From contig SJRY01000164.1 of assembly GCA_011319805.1 (NCBI GenBank), forward strand, positions 49,681-113,680: a stretch of DNA of 64,000 bases, written 5' to 3'. The notes under the pieces are model-generated. The model was not told the origin of the DNA. It did not search any database and saw only the letters and a list, made by a program, of their open reading frames with translations. Made by a program: the position numbers and the translations under genes. This document shows, piece by piece, positions 45,321 to 55,862 of the stretch (position 1 is the first letter of the stretch; every line of letters begins with the position of its first letter). The DNA comes from Macrocybe gigantea. Taxonomy: Eukaryota > Basidiomycota > Agaricomycetes > Agaricales > Callistosporiaceae.

Positions 45321-47689
45321 TCATCGGACGAACACGAGAGGAACTCCAAAAGAACACAATAGAAATCATGGAGATACTGAACAAGAACGACTTATTCATC
45401 AAAGGACCGAAATGTGTCTGGGAATTATCAAAAGTCCCAGTACTAGGGTATATCATAGGAGAAGGGAAGGTAGAAATGGAACCGGAGAAAATCACAGCCG
45501 TACAATCCTGGCCAACCCCAAAAACGAAGAAAGAACTACAGAAGTTCTTGGGATTCACAAACTTTTACCGACGATTCATCAAAGGATATGCAAAGGTTGC
45601 TAAACCTTTAACGGAGCTGACTGGAAACAAGACATTCCAATGGACAGACAAGCAGCAAGACGCTTTCAGGGAACTAATTCGACATATAACCTCGGCACCC
45701 ATTCTAGCACTACCACAAACAGAAGGAAAATTCCGAGTTGAAACGGATGCCTCAGGATATGCCATTGGAGCAGTACTATCACAACAGCAGAAAGGACTGT
45801 GGCACCCAATCGCCTTTATTTCAAGATGCATGACTGCAGCAGAACAAAACTATGAAATCTATGACAAAGAACTGCTCGCAATAATGGTGGCACTGAAGAC
45901 ATGGAGACAATACCTCCTAGAAGCTCGAGAGAAGTTTGAAATATTGACAGATCACAAGAACCTATCATACTTCCGAAAACCGCAGTGACTCAATTCGAGA
46001 CAGATTGGGTGGTACCTGAAATTACAAGAATACGACTACGAACTACGACACGTACCAGGAAAAGCGAATGGAAAAGCGGACATCTTATCACGGATGGCAG
46101 GATACGAAGAAAACCTAGCAGAAAAGGACGACATACAAATGATCAAAGAAGCCGCATTCATCCGACATCTGGAAGAGAATAATGAACGAGATTTCAAATT
46201 TATGATGTTCGAGGATGAACACCTGCAAAAAGGGGGAGCAGAAAATAATGAAACAATACAGACAAGGGGGATCATGATGATCGAATCCCCAAGAATAGAA
46301 CAAATTCAACAATGCACACGAAGAGAAACGATTGTAACAACAGGACTGAAGGAAAAACCGCACTGGTTCACAGAGGAAGACCACATCGTATATGCAGGAG
46401 GGAAAATCTACATCCCCCCAGACAACAAACTAAAGGAAGACATCATGTTTGAACACCATGACACTCCCATTGGAGGGCATCCAGGACAATATCGCATGCA
46501 CGAACTCATAAACCGCACCTACTGGTGGCCATCAATGCTAACGGACATCAAAAAATATGTTAATGGATGCGAAACGTGTCAAAGAAACAAAATCATTCGA
46601 CAAAAGAAACATGCACCACTACACCCGCATGAGATTCCGCAACAGCCATGGGAAGATATTGGAGTAGATCTCATAGGACCGCTACCCAACTCGAACGGCT
46701 TTAATGCCATCACCGCAGTCACAGACCACCTGACCAAGATGATCCACCTGATTCCCACAAAAACTGAACTCACAGCAGAAGGCCTCGCACGGCTATACCG
46801 AGACAATGTGTGGTGACTTCATAGAATTCCACAAAAGATCATCAGTGACTGAGGACCCCAATTTGCAGCACAATTCATGACAGCGCTTCTAAAACTGCTT
46901 GGAACAAAGCAAAACCTATCAATGGCCTATCATCCACAGACAGATGGACAGGCGGAACGATCCCATCAGGAGACGGAAGCCTTCCTCAGAAGCTTCACGA
47001 ACAACCTACAGGACGATTGGGCGGAATGGATAGCAATCGCAGAGTATCAATACAACGACAAAACACACCAGGGAACGAAGGAAATGCCATTCTACCTCAA
47101 CTACGGAATACACCCCTGGAAGGGAGAACCACAGACAGCAGAAGGGAACAATCCCGCAGCAAAGAACTTCGTCGAAAAAATGGACCAAATGCGGAAAGAA
47201 GCAAATGCTGCACTGCAGTATGCACAGACACGGACCAAAGACAATTACGATGCGAGACGAAAATCGGCCTGTGAATACAAGAAAGGAGATAGGGTATGGC
47301 TCGAAGCCACCAATATCACAGTCAATCGACCATCAAAGAAGTTATCGGCACTCCGATACGGACCGTTCAAGGTGATCGAAAAGAAAGGCACCTCAGCATA
47401 TCGCCTAGAACTCCCAGCATCATGGCAGCTGATACACCCTGTGTTCAACGAAATGCTACTCACACCCTACAAAGGACCCCGTTTCAAGATACAAGAGCAA
47501 CCATCACTGCCACCCCCTGAAATCATAAATGATGAAGAAGAGTACGAGGTAGAAGAAATTCTAAAAGAAAGAAACAAGGAAGAGGAACACTATTCCTGGT
47601 CAAATGGAAAGGGTACGGGCACGAGGAAAACACATGAATCAAAGAGAAGGAACTGGGAAATGCGCAGCAAGCTCTGGACCGTTTCCTAA
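44310..47689 (+). pseudogene. pol polyprotein of the family-1 element (protease, RT, RNase H, integrase, chromodomain)
   Basis: The second copy is nearly open. Protease VDSGADRTCI; RT with VCIIYMDDIIII (the YMDD site) and LGFTNFYRRFIKGYAK; RNase H ETDASGYAIGAVLSQ and LTDHKNLSYF; integrase zinc finger GHPGQYRMHELINRTYW...CETCQRNK; DDE core DLIGPLPNSNGF, ISD*GPQF, YHPQTDGQAERSHQETEAFL; then GDRVWLEA, LPASWQLIHPVFNEMLL and chromodomain YEVEEIL...VKWKGYGHEEN in a shifted frame. Stops at KPQ*LN, VW*LH and SD*GPQ fit CGA to TGA, and a one-base loss near 47,600 breaks the chromodomain. Not functional as read. Confidence 0.9.
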
Positions 47690-47753
47690 AAAAGACTACG
47701 AACCAGGATAAAAGGACCATGACTAGAGGAAAGAAGACCAAAAATCGCACATC

Positions 47754-48149
47754 ATGACCACCAACGCCCCCATCAGCATCGACAGCAGCGAGGACAGCCG
47801 CACCTACCCCCAACCGCCCCAGCGACCTTGAGAATCTGGCAAGGATTCTCAATGCTAGCGACTACATGGACCCCCTCACCATCACACTTGGCGCATATCT
47901 GCGCTATGTTATGACTGTCCGCACACACCTTTGGACTGGACGAACCCCGATGGGACCGGTCCCACAGCAGCTGAATATATCGCGCTTCGCGAGGCAATGG
48001 AAATGCTTCACACAGAGAACCGGCGACTTAAACTCCTCGCCACCACGCTCCACCACATCCGCTCCTATAACGAAGAGCTCATTCATACATGGGCCCCGCG
48101 TGCCGCAACCGCCTGGGAGACCAATAATGGGTGGGGACAGCTGGACTAA
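47754..48149 (+). CDS. Extra ORF between pol and the 3' LTR (family 1), degenerate
   Basis: The frame starts MTTNAPISIDSSEDS and, after a frame change, reads TAAEYIALREAMEMLHTENRRLKL, then NEELIHTWAPRAATAWE and ends GWGQLD. The ENRRLKL segment has heptad leucines like a short coiled coil. I recall similar open frames downstream of pol in other basidiomycete Gypsy elements but know no function. A TGA at 47,829 interrupts this copy. Confidence 0.45.
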
Positions 48150-48187
48150 GGTCTTTTCGCGAGGACGCGAATCTAAAGAGAGGGTGA

Positions 48188-48506
48188 TGTTACAGACGCC
48201 GCCCAAAAGGACTATTCAATTTCTTATCTTATCTCTCCCCCATCCCTTATCCCCCATCACACTGCGCAGTGCGCAGCCATCGAGTCATTCCACTTCCCTA
48301 GTCACTCCGAGTCATCTCCTCCTTAGTCTTACTCATCCGCAGTCCACAGCATTTGCGCAGTTCGTGGTCCGTGCTCGAGTACTGTAACGTATATAAGGAC
48401 TCCCAGATGTACCAGTAGCGCTAGGCTTAATATTCCATTTGCCATCGTCTTAAACCACTCTCGCACTTAGTCTGCCCGAGTCCTTTAAGATTCGTCTAGC
48501 CTAACA
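48188..48506 (+). repeat. 3' LTR of the family-1 Gypsy element
   Basis: It begins TGTTACAGACGCCGCCC and ends CTAGCCTAACA. It has kept more CpG sites than the 5' LTR. It abuts the truncated minus-strand gene at 48,507. Confidence 0.9.
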
Positions 48507-50097
48507 ATCTGCAATATTTGGCACATTGCCAATAGCTTTACCTCGAAAAATTCCACCTTCAGCACGAGATGAACCCTGAGGATCCACAGGAGAAAGAGAT
48601 CGCTCTTGTGGCTCCTCAGAAGCATGAGAAGAGGTAGCCATACTATGCGATGTCGAACATCGAGATGATTTAATTGCACGAATCTCACTTTCACTTGAAT
48701 CTGAGTCACTCCCAGTCTGACGATCTTTATGTTTGGAAGTCATTCCATGTGGGGTAGCTTCTAAAGCACCCTTTGTGGGTGTCTCAGTCATGTCAATCTC
48801 CATATCATCATCTGAAAAATTTCAAACTAAATGAAAAAGAATAAACATGAAAAACTTGCCTTCATTAACATTCTTGAGAGTTTCTCCTTGCTCCTTATGC
48901 TCCCCATCACCTTCCCCATCAGCCTCCATATCCTTGTCTCCATCCTTATCAATATTCTCATCTAAAAAACAAAAGCAAAGAAATTCAGAAATCAAATGAA
49001 AAATTCAAAAATGAAATAAACTCTTGCCTGGCTGTTTTCTGGTGATTCTTTGATCTTCATCTTCATCTACATGAGGATCTGATAAGAAAATTAAATTAAA
49101 AAACCAGAAAACAAAATATATGCAAAATCAAAAACTCACATTTGATGGGAATAGTAACTTTTTCCTTCCCTTGGCCTTTCTTTTTCCTGGACTTTTCCTT
49201 GGCTTGATTCTCAACCTCAATCTCAACTGCAATGTCTTTGTCTATTTTCAAAAACAGGTGTAAGTTGAAATTTCAGATTTTTTTTTGTTTAATCATAGAC
49301 TTACCTTCAATGGCAACAAGGACCTCCTCTTTCCCTTTCCCTTTCTTTATCTTCTTATCCTCAATGTTGACTTCAACATTTATTTGAAAAATATTCTAAG
49401 TCAAAACATCAAAAGGAAAGAAGTGAAAAATCACCTTCAGGATCATCAGATTCCTTATTACCTTCATCCTCCTCATCCTCCTCTTCATCCTGCTCAGCAG
49501 GCACCTCCTGGGTGACTTTGTTGACAGCCAATGCAATACGGTACCTGTGAGGAGGAGCAACAGAAATTTTGCTCTCCTCCAAAAGCTGCTCAGTGCTAGA
49601 TATAATCTAGATGAGTAAAGAACAGAGATTTGGTGAAAGGAAATGTACCGAGAAAGGTGAGGTCGCCTGGCAGCATCAGCTTTTGCATCCTCTTCAACAT
49701 GCTGAGCTGATGTTTTCCTACAGAGAGATCAGAGAAGATTCTTAGCATTATGTTGTCAAAGAGAGCAAATAAAGACCATACCTGGCTCCCTTGGGCTGTT
49801 TGGACCTAGGTTTGGCAGTAGAGGCAGGCTTGGTCTTGGCAGAAGTGGTTTCATCCTCAGAGATGGTGGGAGAAGGAGAAGCAGCCTTGGAAGCAGTTCT
49901 AACAGCCCTGGAGGTGGGCTTGGCAGCAGCAGAGGCCTTTGGAACAGCCTTGGAGGCAGCAGTAGCAGATTTGGTGGAAGATCTGATACCAAGGCTATTT
50001 CAGCAACATTGGGGGCAATAGAAGCAACAGAATCTCACCTAGTGTTAGCAGACACTGGAGCTTGAGCAGAAGCAGTCTTTGAAGCTTTGGGGGCCAT
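48501..50097 (-). CDS. Unrecognised acidic/Lys-rich protein, 3' end truncated by the LTR
   Basis: A multi-exon minus-strand frame starting MAPKASKTASAQAPVS at 50097. Pieces join at GT-AG sites: SSTKSATAASKAVPKASAA...RSKQPKGAR (49782-49982), KTSAQHVEEDAKADAARRPHL, TEQLLEESKISVAPPHRYRIALAVNKVTQEV, acidic EQDEEEDEEDEG, then several small exons rich in Glu, Asp and Lys, and finally EIDMTETPTKGALEATPHG...GKAIGNVPNIAD. The last codons run into the LTR, so the natural C-terminus is missing. Introns are AT-rich (about 55-75 bp). No domain is recognised. Low-complexity charged proteins of this kind occur in transposon-rich regions, so it may itself be transposon-borne (inference). Confidence 0.5.
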
Positions 50098-50289
50098 TGT
50101 AGAGCAGAGGTAGAGCAGAGGCAGTGGTGGTTTCAAGTTGAAAGCAACCAGGGCAAAGGGTTGCCACCATGGCAAACCTTTGGTGGTTACATGATCTGGA
50201 TCTCGAAGGCTGGCACTGTTCAAGACAGAGCAAGACAAAATTTTGCTTAATACAAACTAGCAGTATACATGATATATCTATAGAGCCTT

Positions 50290-50945
50290 GATGATGTGGA
50301 GGGCTTGGCGAGGCTGCCAGTGGGCAGTTTCATCTGCAGATGGGCACCGTTGGGGTTCCTGGGTCCAGGGCATGGGCTGGTGGATGGGGAATGGGCGCCA
50401 TTGGGCAGTGGATGGGGCGTGGGCCTGTGGATGGGGTATGGGTGTCGTTGGGCGGTGGATGGGGCGTGGGCAGCATTAGGCGGTGTTATGGGTGTCCTGG
50501 GTCCATGCGTGTGGGCGCCGATGGGAATGGGCAGCGAGGGGGGCAGTGGACAGCGTGGGGCGGTGGATGGCATGGGGATGGGTGCTGTTGGGCATCCTGG
50601 GTCCATGCACATGGGCGCCGTTGGGAGTGGGCAGCATGGATGGCATGAGGATGGGTACTGTTAGGCATTCTGGGTCCATGCACATGGGCGCCGTTGGGAG
50701 TGGGCAGCATGGAGGGCAGTGGACAGCGTGGGGCGGTGGATGGCGTGGAGATGGGCACCGTTGGGGGTGGGTCCATGCCATTGGGGATGGACAGCGTGTG
50801 GGGCAGTGGATGGCATGGGGCGATGGGTGCCATTGGGCGTCCTGGCTCCGTGCGCATGGGCGCCGTTGGGCATCCTGGCTCTGTGCGCATGGGTGCCGTT
50901 GGGCACCATCAGTGTCCTGGCTTCATGCATGTGGACAGACGCCAC
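50290..50945. repeat. GC-rich minisatellite built on a GGGTCCATGCxxATGGGCGCCGTTGGG-type unit
   Basis: The imperfect unit, with CTGGGTCCATGCACATGGGC followed by GCCGTTGGGAGTGGGCAGC and spacers such as GGCGGTGGATGGCATGGGGA, recurs about eight times. Several frames on both strands lack stops (up to 159 codons +, 198 codons -). This follows from the repeat composition and is not evidence of genes. An A-run of about 16 lies at 50,990. The stretch 50,946-51,295 beyond it shows no gene. Confidence 0.85.
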
Positions 50946-51295
50946 TGCATTCAATGCGGTAGGTCTGCAGAGAACGATGTAAAAGAGAACAAAAAAAAAA
51001 AAAAATAAAACGGATGTTTTGACAACGGAGGTGTGAACACGCCTCTGTTGCCATCCCCGATCCCTCCTGGCCCCATTCCTCCTGTCGTCATGGTGTTCTT
51101 GTCGTGGGCATCCGGCATTCTCATGCTGAGCAGCGGCAGATGGGGGACATGAGAGGGGAGCGGCTAGGGAGGGCCGGTGGAAGAGGCAGAGAGGGGAGGA
51201 GGGGATTGGAAAGAGCAAAATGGCTGTCAACAAAATCATGTGATCGGGCAGCTGCATGACTATATGTATTATTGCCTTCGTTTGCTTCCAAAACC

Positions 51296-51360
51296 GTTTG
51301 GTCTAACAGTCAAGCAGGGGCACTTAGTTTGAAGCTCCTAGGTTCAATTCCCCACCATAC
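51296..51360 (+). other. tRNA-like sequence 1 (SINE-type or tRNA relic)
   Basis: It begins GTTTGGTCTAACAGTCAAGC and ends CCCCACCATAC. GGTTCAATTCC matches the Pol III B box; the A box is weak. No complete cloverleaf was assigned. A T-rich stretch follows. Confidence 0.45.
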
Positions 51361-51427
51361 ATTTTGTCATTTTATTGAATAGCCAGACTTAGTGCTTATA
51401 TTCAATAAAGAATAAAGGAAAAATAAG

Positions 51428-51502
51428 CCACTTTGGTGCAGTGGTTAAATTGTCTGTGTTATGCTTGAATCCCCTAGTCTCATGTTTAATTCCTGGTCAT
51501 GT
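51428..51502 (+). other. tRNA-like sequence 2 (SINE-type or tRNA relic)
   Basis: The A box TGGTGCAGTGG is intact and the B box is decayed (TGTTTAATTCC). It lies about 70 bp after the first tRNA-like unit in the same orientation and is followed by GTTTTTCTT. The pair may be a dimeric SINE or two old tRNA pseudogenes. Confidence 0.45.
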
Positions 51503-51539
51503 TTTTCTTATTAAAATCAATTAAAAGACAATTTATCTT

Positions 51540-51880
51540 CTCCTAACCTGAATTCCTCCTGGATTCCTTATGGAATCCGCTCCTTCTGGAGTCCATCGGA
51601 ACTCCTGGAGGATCTCTGAAGTGTTATAGCTTTTCAGAAAGTCTTCCTGAACTCCAGGAGGACTGTTCTGAAATTGTTCAACCAAACCAAACTCCTGGTG
51701 CACTTGGACTGATCAAGAACTCCAGAAGGACTGTACAAGGACTCTATAAGGACTTGGCTGGTCCCTATAAAATAATGCTAATGGCTGAAAAGTCCCTTGC
51801 CAGTTCCTATAGACTCCCTGTGGCATCCTAGTAAATTCCTACCAGAATCCTCCTGGACTCCAGGAGAAATGGGGGGGGAG
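51540..51880. repeat. Region with repeated CTCCTGGA / TCCAGGAG motifs
   Basis: Variants of CTCCTGGAxTCC and its reverse complement occur at least eight times in 340 bp (for example near 51,555, 51,585, 51,610, 51,655 and 51,860). It ends in GGAGAAATGGGGGGGGAG, a polypurine tract, followed by TGTGATGGGC. This could be part of an LTR next to a purine tract of an unplaced element. Confidence 0.5.
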
Positions 51881-52463
51881 TGTGATGGGCTCAGATTAAT
51901 CCATCTTTAATGATGAAGTTCTTGAAATCACAAGGACTCTCCAGTATTATCTGGAAGAATGAGTCTTCCTCATAATGGCCACAGAACTCCTTCAAGATGT
52001 TGATTCCATTAGATTCTGCCAGCTGTAACAGGCTCGAGGGAGCCTCAGTTGGTGCCATGGCTGAGGTAAGCCGCTTCTGGATTGTAGGTCCCTGTTTATC
52101 TGCCATGTCTTTATTTTGACCTTCAACCTCCTTGTTCTGCCTATGAGCGACATTCTCCATGAAATGGGATAATTCCTTCTCTTGCTCAGCTCCATCCACT
52201 TGCTCTGGAGCAGGTGGCTCAGCCTATCTACTATGTAGGTCTGAGTTTTCTTGCTGTTGCTCAGATGAGTCCAACACCTCCTCACCCTCCTTTCAGTCTC
52301 TAGGTCTATAAAGAATGAAATGACAACTCCCCACTATTCTATCGACTACTGGTGAGGTTCCTTGCTCTGTGTTTTTTACCTTTGGCTGTGCTGATGCTGT
52401 TCTAGGGCCTTGGATCTGAAAAAATAGCTGCATCCATGCTGCAAATTCTCTAGATGTCTCCAG

Positions 52464-53816
52464 TGATAACTATCGGATAGCACTAACCTACAAACCAACA
52501 AGGTGGAATGAAGGAAGGGTCAGTCCCTATCCAAGGCTGTATAAACTATGAGCTGTCCAAGTCACTGAGTAACCCAAGGAACTGTAGAGTACAGAGGGGA
52601 ATGGAACGGAGTGGTTACAGACAGTTTCGAGCGGGTTTCGGAGGTTTCGAGACAAGGTAGTGGGACTTAGCTGAGTTCCCAAGCAATATTGGAAGCAATG
52701 GTGAAGGTTTCAGGAGGGTTTTTGATGATGGTGACTTCTATGCAAAGTCAGGGATACTGATTTCGAGACTAAAAACTGTGGCTCCACATGAGCACGACAC
52801 TTTGGGATCAGATAATACAAGGACTCCACATGAGCCATAGACTGTGAGACTGCTGAAGGACTGAGACGGTAACTTTTTCTATAGTTTTACAAACACCAAG
52901 TATATGGGTTTTTATAGGTAAGAAGATTTTGAATATCAGAATAACTGGCAAAGTCAAAACTGAATGAGAGAAAGTATCATATGATTTTGAAAGGGTCATT
53001 TCATAGCTGAAATGTTAGGGAGATGTAAGTCCATTTGAAATCTGAACATAAAAGCAAAACAGTAGGTAAAAGAACATTCCAATGCCAGCGCCATGCATCA
53101 TAGAATGGAATGTGAAAATAATGTAAGGAACATAGAATGTATCAGTGAAATATGAGTCATGAATTTCGAAATGAGAGTGGATGAAATGGTAACATACTCA
53201 AAATTCCTTGTTTCAAGTGTACTGTGGCAAGGCAGTGTCGGGAACACAGGAAGGCATGAGGCAGTGTGATACCAAAAATGGTAGTAGTCTTTGATAAAAT
53301 TAGCTGAGGATGACAATGCGGCAATGAAGAGAGATGATTGGTGGATGGGCAAATGTGCGCCCATACTCTATGATTTTCGGGTGCTTAAATACACAGTTTG
53401 TACTCTAAATTAGTAAATAAAAAATTTCTTCCTTTTATTTTAGCCAGCGGATAATGGCGGGTGCAGCATCGGCATGACAAGTGACATTGGCATCATGGTT
53501 GTATTCCAACAGTCTTGCCATATCAGGATCTGGGAATCAAGGGAGGTGTATTGGAATAGAACTGCCAGATTAGATTGGGCAGTATAGGAAGTACAGAATG
53601 TCCAGAATGTACAGGTGCAATGCATTTGGCAAAATGTCTGTGACCTGGAATGGAAGCCCTACAGAGTTGTTGACATCCCGAGCACTTGAATGAGAAGTCA
53701 GTGGCTGGACTGCAGTATCATGCTGAGGAGGCCGAGTAGTGGTAGTGATTTCAAATGTGGAAGTGAGATTACCAGATTAGGACTTATTAGTGGTCAGTGG
53801 CATGGAGCACTCATCA
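52464..53816 (-). mobile_element. Solo LTR of family 3, reverse orientation, CpG-depleted, with internal insert
   Basis: Its reverse complement starts TGATGAGTGCTCC and ends GATAGTTATCA and aligns throughout with the LTR at 57169-58293. It is 1353 bp against 1125 bp. About 220 extra bases (near 53,285-53,505) lie between the matching parts. Nearly all substitutions are CG to TG or CA. It splits family 2 between the sequences for AETGHP and SREFAAWM. No clear target-site duplication. Confidence 0.85.
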
Positions 53817-55020
53817 TTGGGTGGCCAGTCTCAGCAGTGGGTAAGCCTCTCCTCCCCCTTCTGACTGCTGCACCTTGCCATGAAGACTCAGGAGTGCATC
53901 CTTTCCCAGGAAGTGGAGTAACCTGCCCTATGGTGGGATTCTGATGCACTATAGCCTCCAGTGCATCAGCATCCACCAGAAGCGGGTCTGATACTTCAAG
54001 CACTATGAGGGCATGCATAGTATCATTATGTTGGGTGTATTCTGAGACTGCATGTATTGTGCCAGGATTGTCGTTGGCATAGAGGCGGGACAAGGCATCC
54101 GCAAGCACATTCTCTACACCAGCTATGTAGACTACTTTGAAATCGAATTTGCCAATCTTTTCTAACCATCGCACCTGTCACCCTGATAGATTCTTCTGAT
54201 TTAGAAGGTGGATGAGTCCTTTGTGATCTGTAATTCACTGAAACTGAACACCCTGTAGGATATCATGATGTCGCAGCATGGTCTCTATACCTGCTAACAT
54301 TTTGATTTCATGCATAGCATAGTTCTGTTGTGCAGCATTCAGCTTAGCAGAAAAGAAGGCAGTGACATGCACTGTCTTTCAGTCCTTACCCTGACTCACC
54401 AGGCCAGAAATGCCTGTCGCACAGCCATCTGTGATCATGAAAATAGGTTCACTGTTTGGCCCATACTTCAGTGGAACACGATGATGATTTCTTGAATCAG
54501 CAACAATATATTTGATCTTATTAAAAGCCCATTGGTGAGTAAATTCCCACTGAAATGGTACCATGTTGCCTGTTAAAGAAGTCAAAGCACCCATAGGAAT
54601 TCGGACACCTGCTAGGTCATCTGCAAGATATCCTACTGCCCCAAGAAAACCCCAAAAAAGATCATGATTCATTGGGACCTTCCAATTGACAACACAGTCT
54701 ACCTTATTGGGGTCCATGCAAATACCTTGGTCATCAATTATCTGTCCTAGTATTTTCAACTCATGACAAAGAAAATTCAACTTATCAGTACCCAGGTAAA
54801 GTTTCTCCTTTCAGAGGATATCAATCACAATCTTTACATGCTGAACATGATCTTTCAGTGTATTGGAGTATACAATAATATCATCCAGATATACATCTAT
54901 GAACTGCCCTAGGTAAGGGGCAAAGATGTAATTCATCAGAGACTGATATGTTGCTGGAGCATTACAATCCTCTATTTGCATGACTTGGCTCACTATTGTC
55001 TCATCAGGAGTTGCCATTGC
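53817..55020 (-). pseudogene. RT/RNase H of the family-2 Gypsy element
   Basis: RT: MATPDETIVSQVMQIEDCNAP, FIDVYLDDIIVYS (the YLDD site) and FLCHELKILGQIIDDQGI. RNase H: FMITDGCATGISGLVSQG, FFSAKLNAAQQNYAMHEIKMLAGIE, TDHKGLIHLLNQKNLSG*Q and RWLEKIGKFDFKVVYIAGVENVLADALSR. Stops are TGA, for example after NLSG where Arg is expected. Confidence 0.85.
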
Positions 55021-55589
55021 TGTTCATGGGATATGTTCAGATACTATCCAAATTTGCTCATAGGCATCCTTGCCATCCATCATGGATCAGTAGCTATGAA
55101 CTGCTATCCAATGGAGAATACCAGCCATATCTGGAAGTGGTGATAGTAAGTGTACTGTGTTTTTATTTCATGCACACAAGTCATTGATGATATATAGTTT
55201 TGGCATCTTGCCTGCTTTTGCTCCTAGTTTTGGAATCATCATCATAAGGACAGTATTTCATATTGCCACAATCTGCCATCAACCAGATTTCAAGTAGGCA
55301 TCTTGCTTCGCAATCCATTGTGGCTGCATAGCCTCTGGACACTGAGATGAGTGCCAGGGAATCATCTGGTTTTCATCTATGAGAGGAATGGTATGGTTTA
55401 TTGCCTGTAAGGGAGGCAATTCAGTACTTAAAGCAATCCGACAGATAGATGCAGCATAGGCACATAACTCATTTCATGCCTGTTCTAGTCCTGATTCATA
55501 AATATCCATAGCTCTGGAGGTGATGTGTGCAGTGGTCTCCTCTTCAATTGGCAGAGCACATGCACTTCTGATTTGCACATGAGTTGGGT

Positions 55590-55862
55590 TTAGGCCGACA
55601 GATATCCTATGTTGGAATATCCAGGTATGCCCAAAATGACATCATAGTTGGATATATTTGTGACATCAAAGTAATGTTGTTCACATATAGATTCATAGGC
55701 AAAATCAACCACAGTTCTCTGGTTTATTCAGGAATGAAAACCCTGTACTGCCATCCACAGTGGTAAAGGTTTTATTAGCTTAATAGTTTTTACTTTGAGC
55801 TGATCAGCTAGTGTTATAGATATAAAATTGCTGAGTGAACATGTATCTACCAGGGCTTGCAT
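55590..55862 (-). pseudogene. Aspartic protease domain of the family-2 element
   Basis: The frame reads MQALVDTCSSNFISITLADQL, then FAYESICEQHYFDVTNISNYDVILGIPG. LVDTCSS stands where LVDTGSS is expected, and YDVILGIPG matches the conserved D(I/V)ILG flap region. Upstream (55,900-57,000) only scattered gag-like pieces with stops can be seen. Confidence 0.65.

Larger units (their letters stand above)
40107..48506 (+). mobile_element. Ty3/Gypsy chromovirus-type LTR retrotransposon (family 1), degenerate and rearranged
   Basis: The LTRs are 40107-40426 and 48188-48506 (about 320 bp, TGTTA...TAACA). Between them lie gag, protease, reverse transcriptase, RNase H, integrase and a chromodomain, then a short extra ORF and a purine tract (AAAGAGAGGGTGA) before the 3' LTR. 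The interior contains a tandem duplication of about 1.4 kb and a nested solo LTR. Stops are mostly TGA. The flanks GTTGT and ATCTG do not form a target-site duplication. Confidence 0.92.

Noticed and set aside
41370..46860. TGA read as tryptophan (alternative code) in the Gypsy element
   Set aside because: Housekeeping genes in the window use TGA as a stop, and the TGA codons fall at Arg as well as Trp positions, fitting CGA decay better.
50290..51257. Long ORFs on both strands over the minisatellite (up to 198 codons)
   Set aside because: They are low-complexity translations of a GC-rich repeat present in several frames on both strands.
52464..53816. Separate unknown gene within the family-2 element
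   Set aside because: The segment aligns end to end with the family-3 LTR and has no coding frame.
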